A stretch of DNA of 64,000 nt from Pleurocapsa minor GSE-CHR-MK 17-07R. Its GTDB lineage: Bacteria; Chloroflexota; Anaerolineae; Aggregatilineales; Phototrophicaceae. The stretch covers positions 62,001-126,000 of the forward strand of contig JAHHHY010000011.1 of NCBI GenBank assembly GCA_019359125.1. The letters are read 5' to 3'. Both the position numbers and the translations under genes were made by a program. Below, piece by piece: positions 23,787 through 32,004 of the stretch. How positions within the stretch are numbered: position 1 is the stretch's first letter; each line of letters starts with the position of its first letter. The notes under the pieces are model-generated. The model was not told the DNA's origin, ran no database searches, and worked only from the letters and a program-made list of their open reading frames with translations.

Positions 23787-24562
23787 AGATCCTGTTCATA
23801 GGGGATATCGTGGGGCCCGGCCTCGACTGGCTGGAAACACACCTGCCCGGCATAGCGGCCGAGCATCAGCCCGACTTCATCGTCGCCAATGCCGAAAACA
23901 TGGAGCTATCCGGCACCAGTAGTTTCGTCATCGCAGGCATGTCCCGCGCCGGCCTGGCCCGGCTGTGGACGCTGGGCGTGGATGCCGTTACCGGGGGGAA
24001 TCATTCGTGGGACGGCCCGGAAGGCATGGCGGTGCATGAGGACAACCGTGTGCTGCGACCACTGAATTATGGCACAGAGGCGCCTGGCCGGGGCGCCGGC
24101 CTGATCGAAAAGCGCGGCATGACGCTGGGTGTGGTCAATCTGGCCGGTAGGGATGCCCTGCGCCTGGTCGATGATCCGCTGGCGGCACTCGATGCCCAGC
24201 TTGAGGCATGGGGCACTGCAGCGGATGGTGTGCTGGTCGACTTCCATGGCGCATCCACAGAAGACAAGCTCACGACTGCATTTGCCGGGGCCGGGCGGAT
24301 CTGTGCTGTGGTGGGCACGCACACACATGTTCGTACGGCCGATGCCCAGGTGCTGCCGGGTGGCGTTGCATATGTCAGCGATGTGGGCATGACCGGCCCA
24401 TCCGGCGGTATCCTCGGCTATGACCCGCAGAAATTTGTCGCTGCGATGAGGGCGCGCCATTACAGTGATGCAGCCTGGCAGTTCGCCAGTGGGCCGGTGG
24501 AGCTTGGCGCAGTGCTGATCACCTGCGAGTCAGGCCGGGCAACCGCTATCCAGCGCCTGTAG
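23783..24562 (+). CDS. YmdB-type metallophosphoesterase
   Basis: 259 residues, TIGR00282/YmdB family of calcineurin-like phosphoesterases; the Bacillus member is a 2',3'-cyclic nucleotide phosphodiesterase affecting biofilm and sporulation decisions. All dimetal ligands are visible: Asp8 (FIGDIVG), Glu38-Asn39 (ANAENM), Asn73 (GGNHSWD), His155 (VDFHGASTEDK), His180 and His182 (GTHTHVRTAD). The family usually sits beside rny or in unrelated operons; coupling by an ATGA overlap to a sugar importer is unusual. It may act on a phosphorylated or cyclic phosphodiester product of the imported compound (glycerophosphodiester-like, as with Ugp systems), but this is inference. Confidence 0.9.
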   Translation: MKILFIGDIVGPGLDWLETHLPGIAAEHQPDFIVANAENMELSGTSSFVIAGMSRAGLARLWTLGVDAVTGGNHSWDGPEGMAVHEDNRVLRPLNYGTEAPGRGAGLIEKRGMTLGVVNLAGRDALRLVDDPLAALDAQLEAWGTAADGVLVDFHGASTEDKLTTAFAGAGRICAVVGTHTHVRTADAQVLPGGVAYVSDVGMTGPSGGILGYDPQKFVAAMRARHYSDAAWQFASGPVELGAVLITCESGRATAIQRL

Positions 24563-24694
24563 TACCCTGTCGTGCTCGAGAAACAGGACGAGCCTGTGCG
24601 CTTCATTTAAGTTCTCAGGCTTCCTCGCTGCGCTGACGGTGATCCGCTTCTGATTGGCTGACACCGGCGTTTGTAACAGAATACGTGTGTGGCA

Positions 24695-24735
24695 GAACGG
24701 GCGCCCTCAGTGATGAAGGCGCCCGTTCGTTTGTG
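24695..24735 (+). terminator. Rho-independent terminator after the sugar importer operon
   Basis: GAACGGGCGCC (24695-24705) and GGCGCCCGTTC (24718-24728) form an 11-bp stem with a 12-base loop, followed by GTTTGTGT. It lies about 130 bases after the YmdB-like stop. The rest of the 24,563-24,943 interval holds the half-site array described next and no gene. Confidence 0.75.
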
Positions 24736-24855
24736 TCAGGCAAGGGCGTTTTCAGGCGCATGATCCGCACCAACAGGTGCAAATGCTGTCATTCTGCTCA
24801 CCATCATGCAGTTTTCACGAAAAGTTTATCTATTCCTCAGGCATCGGGCGGAAAC

Positions 24856-24900
24856 TTCAATATGTTCATAATGTTCAGTTTTTATTGAACATATTGAACA
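24856..24900. promoter_or_regulatory. TGTTCA/TGAACA half-site array upstream of the rhodopsin gene
   Basis: TTCAATATGTTCA (24856-24868) is exactly inverted as TGAACATATTGAA (24886-24898). Four hexamers, TGTTCA at 24863 and 24872, then TGAACA at 24886 and 24895, are spaced 9, 14 and 9 bases apart. The block is AT-rich within GC-rich surroundings and ends 43 bases before the rhodopsin start. It looks like an operator for a dimeric or tetrameric regulator; which one is unknown. Confidence 0.55.
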
Positions 24901-24943
24901 AATCGTTTATCCGAATTCAGGCCAGAAGGCCCAAGAGGTTGTC

Positions 24944-25726
24944 ATGCCTACGCTAAGTGGTGGTGATTACACGCTCGTCTACAATCTCTTCTCGTTCACG
25001 TTCGCTGCAATGCTGGCATCTTTCATCTTTTTCGTGCTGTCACGGTCGCAGGTGGCGCCCAACTACCGCAACGCGCTGACCATGTCTGCACTGGTGGTGG
25101 CCATCGCCGGTTATCACTATTTCCGTATTTTCGAGAGCTGGTCGGCTGCTTATGCCATCAACGACGCCGGGCAGTATGTAGCGACGGGCGCGCCTTTTAA
25201 CGACGCTTACCGCTACATCGACTGGCTGCTGACGGTACCGCTGCTGGTCGCCGAGCTGATCGCCGTCATGAAGCTGGGCAAGATGAGCGGGATGATTACC
25301 TTCCGCCTGGCTGCTGCGGCTGCGCTGATGGTCATCCTGGGCTATCCCGGCGAAATCGCGGCTGACAACGGCACGCGCGCGCTGTGGGGCGCCATCTCGA
25401 CCATCCCCTTCGTGTATATCGTGTATGTGCTGTTCCGCGAGCTGGGGCCGGCCATCGCCCGCCAGACCGGGCAGGCGCAGGTGCTGCTGCGTAACATTCG
25501 CCTGCTGCTGCTGGCGACCTGGGGCTTTTACCCGATCGTGTACCTGCTGCCGATTCTGGGTGTGGAGCCGACGTCTGCTCTGGTGGCCGTGCAGGTGGGT
25601 TACTGCATCGCCGACGTGGCCGCCAAGTGCGGTTATGGCGTGATGATCTATGCGATTGCCCGCGAGAAGTCGATTGCTGAAGGCTATATGCTCGAGGCGA
25701 AGCCGGCCACTGCTGCTGGCGACTAG
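24944..25726 (+). CDS. Xanthorhodopsin-like light-driven proton pump
   Basis: 260-residue seven-helix microbial rhodopsin. Retinal Schiff-base lysine is Lys228 and its counter-ion partner Asp224 (IADVAAK). Helix C reads RYIDWLLTVPLLVAE, giving proton acceptor Asp93, Thr97 and donor Glu104, the DTE motif of outward proton pumps. His58 (GYHYFR) matches the His partner of the acceptor. Leu101 occupies the spectral-tuning position, predicting green absorption. Gly149 in LWGAIST replaces the bulky Trp of bacteriorhodopsin, opening the fenestration that holds a carotenoid antenna in xanthorhodopsin. ATG follows AGAGG at five bases. No blh or crt gene is in the window, so retinal and carotenoid must be made elsewhere. 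A hairpin terminator follows. Confidence 0.97.
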   Translation: MPTLSGGDYTLVYNLFSFTFAAMLASFIFFVLSRSQVAPNYRNALTMSALVVAIAGYHYFRIFESWSAAYAINDAGQYVATGAPFNDAYRYIDWLLTVPLLVAELIAVMKLGKMSGMITFRLAAAAALMVILGYPGEIAADNGTRALWGAISTIPFVYIVYVLFRELGPAIARQTGQAQVLLRNIRLLLLATWGFYPIVYLLPILGVEPTSALVAVQVGYCIADVAAKCGYGVMIYAIAREKSIAEGYMLEAKPATAAGD

Positions 25727-25771
25727 TCTGCCAGTTCAGGCGGGCCGAAACGGCCTGCACGCGTGATACAA

Positions 25772-25803
25772 CAGACGCCCTCATGACTTCATGAAGGCGT
25801 CTG
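25772..25803. terminator. Bidirectional terminator between rhodopsin and DMT genes
   Basis: CAGACGCC (25772-25779) pairs with GGCGTCTG (25796-25803), with partial extra pairing of TCATGA and TTCATGA inside, followed by TTTGTTTA. It serves the rhodopsin gene on the plus strand and probably the convergent transporter gene. Confidence 0.75.
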
Positions 25804-25813
25804 TTTGTTTATG

Positions 25814-26752
25814 TCAGGCGGAGGCTTTTTCCGGGTTGGGTAACCGCGGCGATTCGCGCCTGCGGGTCGACAGCAGGAAGATGCTCAGCATCATCAGCAC
25901 GCTGCCGATGAATCCGGTAGGGGGCAGCGTCTCGCCAAACAGCCACCACGCCAGCAGCGCCGCTACCACTGGCTCCAGCATGGTGATGATGCTGGCGGCT
26001 GTGGCCGAGACCGTGCGCAGCCCGCGCTGAAACAGCCAGTAGGCCAGTGCCGTGGGCACCACGCCCAGATAGGCGATCAGCAGCCAGCCGGAGACCGTCT
26101 GCACGGCGACGAAACCGGCCAGCAGGTTGAAGACGACCAGCACCACGGCACCCGCGCCGAACGTGATGGTCGTCACCTGCATCGGGTGATAGCCGCCCGC
26201 CAGAAAGCGCCCGCACAGAATCGCGCCCGCATAAGTCACCGCGGAGATCATGGCAAAAAACGCCCCGGTCAGCAGGCCTGCGCGGTCGCCTTCAGGGACA
26301 TCCAGCCCCACCAGCAGGGCGGCCCCGGTCACGGCGCAGGCCAGCGCGACCAGCGTGCGGCCGGTCAGCGTCTCGGTTTTCATCAGCACCGAGAAGGTCG
26401 TCACGATGACCGGCGCGCTGCATACCGTCAGCAGCGTGGCGATCGTCACGCCGGCGGCCTGAATCCCCGCGAAATAGGCTGCCTGCGACACGGCCAGGAA
26501 GGCGCCGTGCAGCAGCATGATGCCCAGGTCGCGCCGGGGCACCTGAAACATGTCCCGGCCGATGGCGCGCCAGCAGGCGAAGGCCATGACCGGCAGCGCG
26601 ACCAGCATGCGCGCCAGATTGATGAACAGCCCGGTCGTATTCGGCTCGGCGTTGAAGATCGCCTGCGTGGCGATGCCGATCGTGCCCCAGATGACCGCCG
26701 CGGCGGTCGTCAGCCAGAAACCATCCAGCTGAAGCGTGTCTTTTTTCTGCAT
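25814..26752 (-). CDS. EamA/DMT family membrane transporter
   Basis: 312 residues with ten predicted membrane helices formed by two EamA repeats (roughly 12-140 and 155-295). Typical segments are 'AAVIWGTIGIATQAIF', 'MLLHGAFLAVSQAAYFAGIQAAGVTIATLLTVCSAPV' and 'LGVVPTALAYWLFQRGLRTVSATAASIITMLEPVVAAL'. These exporters move amino acids, metabolites or drugs; the substrate is unknown. Its ribosome site is weak, and a 20-codon proline-rich open frame lies upstream on the same strand, so expression may be leader controlled. Convergent with the rhodopsin gene; no functional link is evident. Confidence 0.92.
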   Translation of the reverse strand: MQKKDTLQLDGFWLTTAAAVIWGTIGIATQAIFNAEPNTTGLFINLARMLVALPVMAFACWRAIGRDMFQVPRRDLGIMLLHGAFLAVSQAAYFAGIQAAGVTIATLLTVCSAPVIVTTFSVLMKTETLTGRTLVALACAVTGAALLVGLDVPEGDRAGLLTGAFFAMISAVTYAGAILCGRFLAGGYHPMQVTTITFGAGAVVLVVFNLLAGFVAVQTVSGWLLIAYLGVVPTALAYWLFQRGLRTVSATAASIITMLEPVVAALLAWWLFGETLPPTGFIGSVLMMLSIFLLSTRRRESPRLPNPEKASA

Positions 26753-26897
26753 CGAAATACCTGCCCTTGATAGGATGATGTGCGCTGGAAACAGGGAAGC
26801 CTATGCCTCCCGTCGGATGCCGTCAGCGGGCAGGAAGCAGCATCAAACGGACAGCGGTGGCCGTGCTGGCCCCCGTGTCGTGGCGATGAAGACCGCC

Positions 26898-26960
26898 TGG
26901 CCCGTCCTAGTGCAGGGTGGGCGGCGGCGGCGCGGTGCGGTGCAGTTTTCCGAGGAACTG
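26898..26960 (-). other. Possible proline-rich leader peptide upstream of the DMT gene
   Basis: In the 427-base gene-free interval 26,753-27,179, the minus strand has a short frame reading MITQFLGKLHRTAPPPPTLH and stop, about 145 bases before the transporter start. Four consecutive prolines are a known ribosome-pausing sequence. GC-rich repeats downstream (GGCC-AGCAC-GGCC around 26,855) could fold. The ribosome site is weak, and apart from this I see no gene in the interval. Confidence 0.3.
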
Positions 26961-27179
26961 GGTAATCATCAGGTGGTTTCTCAAACAAGCAGAACAACAG
27001 CCGAAGTGTAGGGCCTGCCGCGCTGATTTGTCAAAGGGAATGGACTGGTCCTGTGTGACCGTTATGCGCTTTACCTGAACGATCATTTGAACCGCCAGGA
27101 GGCCAAAAGCACAAAGACTTGAAGGACAGAAGCCGACTGTTGGCGAACAGTCGACCAGGCATCTGGTACAGGTCAATGT

Positions 27180-27827
27180 TTACAGGGTCTCCAGCCGCTC
27201 GACTGAGACGATCCAGGGCCCGCCCTGCACAAAATAGAGGGCATACTGTGCGCCTTCCACAAGCTGCCACAGCCGTTCGTCCTCATCAGCAGCCACGCTG
27301 TTTGTCAGCTCGACGTCATCCAGCATGACGTATTCGTGTTCGCCGTCAGACGGGAAACCAAGCCGTCCAGCGACCCGCTCCACGATGCCCTGCTCCAGGG
27401 CAAGGCTTCCTGCGTTATCAATGGCGCGCACCCGGCGCAGCAACGGATGTGAGGCATTCCCCCGCACGATCACGGGCAGCAGGCGCCGCATGACGGCGTA
27501 GGCCAGAGTGTATAAGGCCCACGTCAGCAAAAACCACACCCCGATCGCACACAGGATGCCCGGCCCGAGGTCGTCCCCAAAACGCAGGCTGAAGGCCATG
27601 AACGCGACCGCAAAGACAAAAATGACCGGCAGTGAAAGTGTGAATGCGGCGCTGCTGATAGACGCCTGGTAAAGCTGTTGGCGAAGGCGTTCACGCTGGA
27701 TCTCCGACAGCACTCCGGCACGGTTAGCGGCCAGGTCAGCCTCGGTAAAGTCAAACAGGGTTTCCAGCGCGCGCTGCGTGGCTATGATATGCTCCTGGAG
27801 AGGACCCGGCCGGTTCGTGGAGACCAT
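27180..27827 (-). CDS. Hypothetical membrane protein with two transmembrane segments
   Basis: 215 residues, family not recognised. A charged, probably helical N-terminal part (1-55, with 'SEIQRERLRQQLYQ') is followed by two hydrophobic helices near residues 57-82 and 90-115, then a soluble C-terminal part of about 100 residues containing acidic runs (ADEDERLWQLVEGAQYALYFVQGG). The topology suggests both ends in the cytoplasm. The ribosome site is weak. Codon use resembles neighbouring genes, and a soluble domain after a membrane hairpin is seen in several bacterial families. No function is proposed. Confidence 0.72.
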   Translation of the reverse strand: MVSTNRPGPLQEHIIATQRALETLFDFTEADLAANRAGVLSEIQRERLRQQLYQASISSAAFTLSLPVIFVFAVAFMAFSLRFGDDLGPGILCAIGVWFLLTWALYTLAYAVMRRLLPVIVRGNASHPLLRRVRAIDNAGSLALEQGIVERVAGRLGFPSDGEHEYVMLDDVELTNSVAADEDERLWQLVEGAQYALYFVQGGPWIVSVERLETL

Positions 27828-27932
27828 TCAATCGTAACGCAGCTTCCTCACTTTTTCAGCCTGAAAGTGACGCCAAGGTGTGCGTTTCGACGCCCCTGCT
27901 GACCAGACATTTGTCGGACAAACCTCGTGCGC

Positions 27933-28514
27933 TCAGCCCTTCAGTCCGGCAAACAGGATGCGCAGCGTGTATTCAGCCAGGGCGTCCTGGCGCTGGCCGG
28001 GATAGACGGTTTGCGCGCGCGGTGCCTGGATATTGTTCATGATCATCGCGATGACGACTTCGGGCGGCAGGTCTGGCGCGATATCGCCGTCACGCTGCGC
28101 CTGTTCCACCAGCCGGAACAGCACGGCATTCAGCACCTGAAACTTCGCGCTGATATCCGGGTGTCCGGCGAACAGGTGCAGTAGCTCATCATGCATCACC
28201 ATCGTCGGGAAGCCCTGGGGATCGCGGCCCGACTGCATCATGAAGCGCATGATGGCGCGCAGCTGGTCCACCGCCTGCCCGGACAGCGACCCCATGAACT
28301 GGTCCAGATTCTCCAGGGCGCGGCGGGTGGCCCCGATCATCACGTCGTCTTTACTTTTGAAGTGCTGATACAGCGTCGCCCTGGCGATGCCCGCCTCTTC
28401 CGACAGCATGTCCATCGTCATGTGGCTGTAGCCCACGCGATCGATCAGCCGCGCCGCGCTTTCGATGATCATCGCCTCGCGGTGCTGCAATTTACGTTCC
28501 CGGCGCTCTGACAT
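27933..28514 (-). CDS. TetR family transcriptional regulator
   Basis: 193 residues. The N-terminal HTH is 'AARLIDRVGYSHMTMDMLSEEAGIARATLYQHFKSKDDV', a textbook TetR signature, with a helical ligand-binding C-terminal domain (about 60-193). It follows the FAD monooxygenase gene by 87 bases on the same strand and probably controls it, possibly through the inverted repeat at 29,873-29,904 in the monooxygenase promoter region. The effector is unknown, but likely the monooxygenase substrate. Confidence 0.92.
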   Translation of the reverse strand: MSERRERKLQHREAMIIESAARLIDRVGYSHMTMDMLSEEAGIARATLYQHFKSKDDVMIGATRRALENLDQFMGSLSGQAVDQLRAIMRFMMQSGRDPQGFPTMVMHDELLHLFAGHPDISAKFQVLNAVLFRLVEQAQRDGDIAPDLPPEVVIAMIMNNIQAPRAQTVYPGQRQDALAEYTLRILFAGLKG

Positions 28515-28601
28515 GCGATTTCAGCAGCTTTCCCAAATCCCGTTTCGAATATCCCCCATTGTGCACCCAACAGCCGTGCCTTGGCGAGTGTCTGCCCCCG
28601 G

Positions 28602-29867
28602 TCAGTCGCCAGCAGCGGTGACAAGCCGGGGCACAGGCTTGCGAAAGCGCCGCCCGATGCGCGTGGGCACCAGGCCGAAACTGAGCACGAAGATGGGCAG
28701 GTCGCGGATGATCGGGATGCGCAGCATCAGCCGTGCGATTGGCGGCAGCCCGATGACCTCGCCCGGACGCGGGGCCGAGTCCTGCTGTTTGGCTTGCAGG
28801 CCCTGTACGATGCGCAGTTCCCACATCACGCGATCCTGAACCTTTTTCAGGTCGCGCACCTGCACATTGCGGCGCGTCAGCGGTTCCACCAGGATATTGG
28901 CCGCGTGCACCGCATCGCGTATGGCCAGGTTAATGCCGATGCCCCCGAACGGCGACATGATATGCGCGGCGTCCCCGATGACCAGCAGGCCATCGCGATA
29001 CCAGCGCAGCGCCTGTTTCAGCTCCACCGGCAGCAGCGAGGTATCCTTCCACTCGATGGCCCCCATGCGCTCGCGGAACTGCGGCACCATTTCCGCGACA
29101 GCGGCGCGCATCTGCTCGACGCCCTGTTCCTTCCACGCCTTATACTCGACGCCTTTTTTCAGCGTCAGCGAGACCTGCCATTCATCCGGCCGGCGGAACA
29201 TGAACAGCGTGGTCTGTTCTTCCTCACGGGCCACCAGCCCTTCGGGAGGGTCGCCCGCTTCCAGCGGCAGGCGGAACCACAGCACATAGGTCGGCTCTTT
29301 GGTGATGGTGCGCGTCTCCAGCCTGGCCTTCTCGCGCACGACCGAGTTGCGGCCGTCAGCCCCGATCACCAGTTGCGCCCGCGCCTCGTGGACTACGTTA
29401 TCGGCCGTCTTGTAGCGCACGCCGCGGATGCGGCCGTCTTCTTCGATCAGATCGTTCACGCGGGCCTGCATCTGCACCGAGAAGGTAGGGAAGGCTGATG
29501 CCTTCGCCACCATGAAGTTCAGGAAAATCGGCTGTGACAGGATCATCACATACGGATACTTCGACGGCATGCGCGAGTAGGTCAGGTTGAAGGCTTCGAT
29601 GTCTTTGGCGCCCACGGCCTTCACCGTATCGACCTTGTTGTGCGGCAGGGCCAGGACTTCCTCCATCAGTCCCATTTCGTCCAGCAGCCCCATGGTCAGC
29701 GGATTCAGCGTGTCCCCGCGAAACTGCCGGTTGAAGTCGCGATAGGCCTCCAGCAGCAGCACCTTCATGCCGGCTCGCGCCATCAGATAGCCAAATACCA
29801 CCCCGGCAGGCCCGCCACCCGCCACCACCACATCGTACGTCCCGACATTCTCGTTCAATGTATACAT
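28602..29867 (-). CDS. FAD-dependent monooxygenase, PHBH family
   Basis: 421 residues. The FAD-binding GxGxxG is GGGPAGVV near residue 18; the DG fingerprint 'LVIGADGRNSVVR' and the 'LLVIGDAAHIMSPFGGIGINLAIRDA' motif complete the class A flavoprotein hydroxylase signature. It resembles FAD monooxygenases acting on aromatic or polyketide compounds; NAD(P)H is used as donor. The ATG at 29,865-29,867 has AAGG directly abutting it, so the true initiation signal is unclear. Likely co-transcribed with the TetR gene downstream, divergent from a quinone oxidoreductase. The pair looks like a substrate-induced detoxification unit (inference). Confidence 0.93.
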   Translation of the reverse strand: MYTLNENVGTYDVVVAGGGPAGVVFGYLMARAGMKVLLLEAYRDFNRQFRGDTLNPLTMGLLDEMGLMEEVLALPHNKVDTVKAVGAKDIEAFNLTYSRMPSKYPYVMILSQPIFLNFMVAKASAFPTFSVQMQARVNDLIEEDGRIRGVRYKTADNVVHEARAQLVIGADGRNSVVREKARLETRTITKEPTYVLWFRLPLEAGDPPEGLVAREEEQTTLFMFRRPDEWQVSLTLKKGVEYKAWKEQGVEQMRAAVAEMVPQFRERMGAIEWKDTSLLPVELKQALRWYRDGLLVIGDAAHIMSPFGGIGINLAIRDAVHAANILVEPLTRRNVQVRDLKKVQDRVMWELRIVQGLQAKQQDSAPRPGEVIGLPPIARLMLRIPIIRDLPIFVLSFGLVPTRIGRRFRKPVPRLVTAAGD

Positions 29868-29872
29868 CCTTA

Positions 29873-29904
29873 TTCATATTTGAACATGTATGTATAAATA
29901 TGAA
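29873..29904. promoter_or_regulatory. Inverted repeat in the monooxygenase / quinone reductase divergent region
   Basis: TTCATATTT (29873-29881) is exactly inverted as AAATATGAA (29896-29904) with a 14-base AT-rich centre, just upstream of the monooxygenase start. Its size and position suit a TetR operator; the TetR gene downstream of the monooxygenase is the likely partner. Confidence 0.5.
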
Positions 29905-30057
29905 CGTAGATGTTTAGTCACGCTGAAGGATTGGGTGAGGCGGGCATAAGCGCACACGGTACGCAGCGGCATTCAGGCTTTGGTCTGAGGTGCACAGGGT
30001 GCGTTGTGCCTAAAATGCCTGTATGTACGCTTCAAGCTCGATCAAAGGAATTTGCCC

Positions 30058-31050
30058 ATGCGCGTAATTCAGGTGACAGAACACGGCGGCCCGGAAGTCC
30101 TCACCCTGGTAGAGCTGCCCCAGCCAGCACCAGCCGCCGGGGGTGTGGTCGTGAAAAACGAGGCCATCGGCGTCAATTATGTCGATGTGCAGCACCGTGC
30201 AGGCGGTTATTACCCGGTGGCGCTGCCGCTCATTCCAGGCATCGAAGCCGCTGGCGTTGTGGTGCAGGTGGGCGCAGGTGTGACCGATTTCCGCGCAGGC
30301 GACCGCGTGGCTTATGGCGGTTACATGGGCGGTAACTATGCTGAATACACGCCTGTCCCGGCGGACAAGCTGGTTCCTGTCCCGGCTAGCGTCGATTTTG
30401 AACAGGCGGTCGCTGGCCTGATGCAGGGCATGACCGCCCACTGCCTGACCAGCGACGTGTATGCGGTGCGCGAGGGCGATTGGGCCCTGGTGCAGGCGGC
30501 GGCGGGCGGCGTGGGGTCGCTGCTGGTCCAGTATGCGAAGCTGCGCGGCGCGACCGTCATCGGCACGGTGTCGAGCGCGCGCAAGGCCGATTTCGCCCGC
30601 CAGATGGGCGCCGATCATGTGGTCAACTATCGCACGCATGACTTTGCGGCCGAGGTGGAGCGCATCACCGGCGGGCAGGGCGTGCACGTGGTCTATGATG
30701 CCGTCGGCGCGCCGACCTTCGACGGCAGCCTGGCATCGCTGCGGGCCTGCGGCCATCTGGTCGTGTATGGCCAGACGGGTGGCGCCGTGCCCCCGTTCGA
30801 CATCAACCGGCTGTCCGGCCTGACCGACAGCACCAGCCGCGGCTCGATCTCGCTGACATGGGCGGCCCTGAGCCACTACAACGCGGGACAGTCGGCCATG
30901 CTGGCGCGTGCGGCGGCTGTTTTTGAAGATATGCAGGCGGGCAGGCTGCGCCCGTATATCAGCATGCGGCTTCCCCTGGCCGACGCCGCACACGCGCATC
31001 GCCTGCTGGAAGACCGCGACGCGCTGGGCAAAATCGTGCTGCTGCCGTAA
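30058..31050 (+). CDS. NADPH:quinone oxidoreductase-like zinc-independent MDR protein
   Basis: 330 residues from ATG 30058-30060 with AAAGGA eight bases upstream; the frame is open 18 codons earlier but without a ribosome site. Medium-chain reductase family, QOR branch: N-terminal GroES-like domain (NYVDVQHRAGGYYP, PGIEAAGVV) and Rossmann domain with AAAGGVGSLLVQYAK. No zinc-binding cysteines. It reduces quinones or enones with NADPH in the cytoplasm. The neighbouring divergent FAD monooxygenase would produce hydroxylated aromatics that oxidise to quinones, so a shared detoxification role is possible. Confidence 0.92.
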   Translation: MRVIQVTEHGGPEVLTLVELPQPAPAAGGVVVKNEAIGVNYVDVQHRAGGYYPVALPLIPGIEAAGVVVQVGAGVTDFRAGDRVAYGGYMGGNYAEYTPVPADKLVPVPASVDFEQAVAGLMQGMTAHCLTSDVYAVREGDWALVQAAAGGVGSLLVQYAKLRGATVIGTVSSARKADFARQMGADHVVNYRTHDFAAEVERITGGQGVHVVYDAVGAPTFDGSLASLRACGHLVVYGQTGGAVPPFDINRLSGLTDSTSRGSISLTWAALSHYNAGQSAMLARAAAVFEDMQAGRLRPYISMRLPLADAAHAHRLLEDRDALGKIVLLP

Positions 31051-31068
31051 AGCACGCCTGAGCCAGCC

Positions 31069-32004
31069 TCACGGCGCGGGCGCGAAATAGCGCGTGCGGT
31101 ACTCGCTGGGCGAGACGCCAAAGGCGCGTTTGAAGGCCTTGCTGAACGCAAACGGATCGGTGTAGCCCACGCGCGCGGCCACTTCCTCGATCGACCAGGT
31201 GCGGTTTTGCATCAGCCACATGGCCGCCAGCCCCAGCCGCCAGCGCGTGAGGTAAATCATCGGCGGCGTGCTGACGGCCTCTTTGAAGCGGGCAGCAAAG
31301 GCCGAGCGCGACATCATGGCGGCCTCGGCCATTGATTCGACCGTCCAGGCCTTTTCCGGATGCATATGAATGGCGCTTAGCGCCTGCCCCAACTGCGGAT
31401 GGCTCAGCGCGCTGAACCAGTTTGGCGCAGACTGCGGCTGATGCACCAGCCAGTAGCGCAGGCACATGATGAACAGCACATCCATCAGGCGGCTGATGAC
31501 CACATCATTGCCCGGAAACGCGCTGGCGAACTCCATCTGAATCATCCGCATTGCAGATGAATACCACTCTACCGCCTGCCCGTCTTCGCCCCGTATCAGG
31601 ATGACCGGGGGCAGCGCGCGAAACAGCCAGTGAAATGACTCGTGCAAGACGCGGAATTCGCCACAAATCAGCACGGCTGACACAGGCAGTCCGGGCGTCG
31701 TGCGCACGACGCCTTCGGCATCGCGCTGGCGCAGCACATCCTCCAGCATTGGGGCGTCGCCGTCTTCCTGCTCGACCAGCGCATAGCGCGCCATATGCGA
31801 GACGACCACCACATCGCCCGGCTGGAGCATGGTGACTTCCGGGGCATCAAAGCGCAGCAGCAGCCAGCTCCCTTTTTCCACCATATGCACGGCCCCGCCG
31901 TTCAGGCTGGACAGCGTGACCCCGTAGGGGGTCGTCCACGGCAGCCGATGAAACATCGTCGGGTGAAATTGCAGGACCTGCAAGACACGGCTGATTTCTC
32001 TCAT
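31069..32004 (-). CDS. AraC family transcriptional regulator
   Basis: 311 residues. Residues 10-190 form a cupin-type AraC ligand-binding domain (AraC_binding_2-like, 'TPYGVTLSSLNGGAVHMVEKGSWLLL', then the glutamine/Asp-rich loop), and residues 200-305 carry the double HTH with 'MSRSAFAARFKEAVSTPPMIYLTRWRL' and 'VGYTDPFAFSKAFKRAFGVSPSEYR'. It is divergent from the secreted alpha/beta hydrolase gene (start 32,136), which is its most likely target. Convergent with the quinone oxidoreductase, 18 bases apart. Confidence 0.93.
   Translation of the reverse strand: MREISRVLQVLQFHPTMFHRLPWTTPYGVTLSSLNGGAVHMVEKGSWLLLRFDAPEVTMLQPGDVVVVSHMARYALVEQEDGDAPMLEDVLRQRDAEGVVRTTPGLPVSAVLICGEFRVLHESFHWLFRALPPVILIRGEDGQAVEWYSSAMRMIQMEFASAFPGNDVVISRLMDVLFIMCLRYWLVHQPQSAPNWFSALSHPQLGQALSAIHMHPEKAWTVESMAEAAMMSRSAFAARFKEAVSTPPMIYLTRWRLGLAAMWLMQNRTWSIEEVAARVGYTDPFAFSKAFKRAFGVSPSEYRTRYFAPAP

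Noticed and set aside
24563-24690. tRNA or small RNA gene in the gap after the YmdB-like gene
   Set aside because: No cloverleaf or conserved T-loop sequence could be drawn; only the terminator and the later half-site array are convincing.
24944-25726. Sodium or chloride pump rhodopsin
   Set aside because: Helix C carries Asp, Thr, Glu rather than Asn-Asp-Gln or Thr-Ser-Ala type motifs, so an outward proton pump is the better call.
26753-27011. Guanidine-I (ykkC) or similar riboswitch before the DMT transporter
   Set aside because: The conserved ykkC segments could not be found on the minus strand; only a possible leader frame and short GC hairpins are visible.
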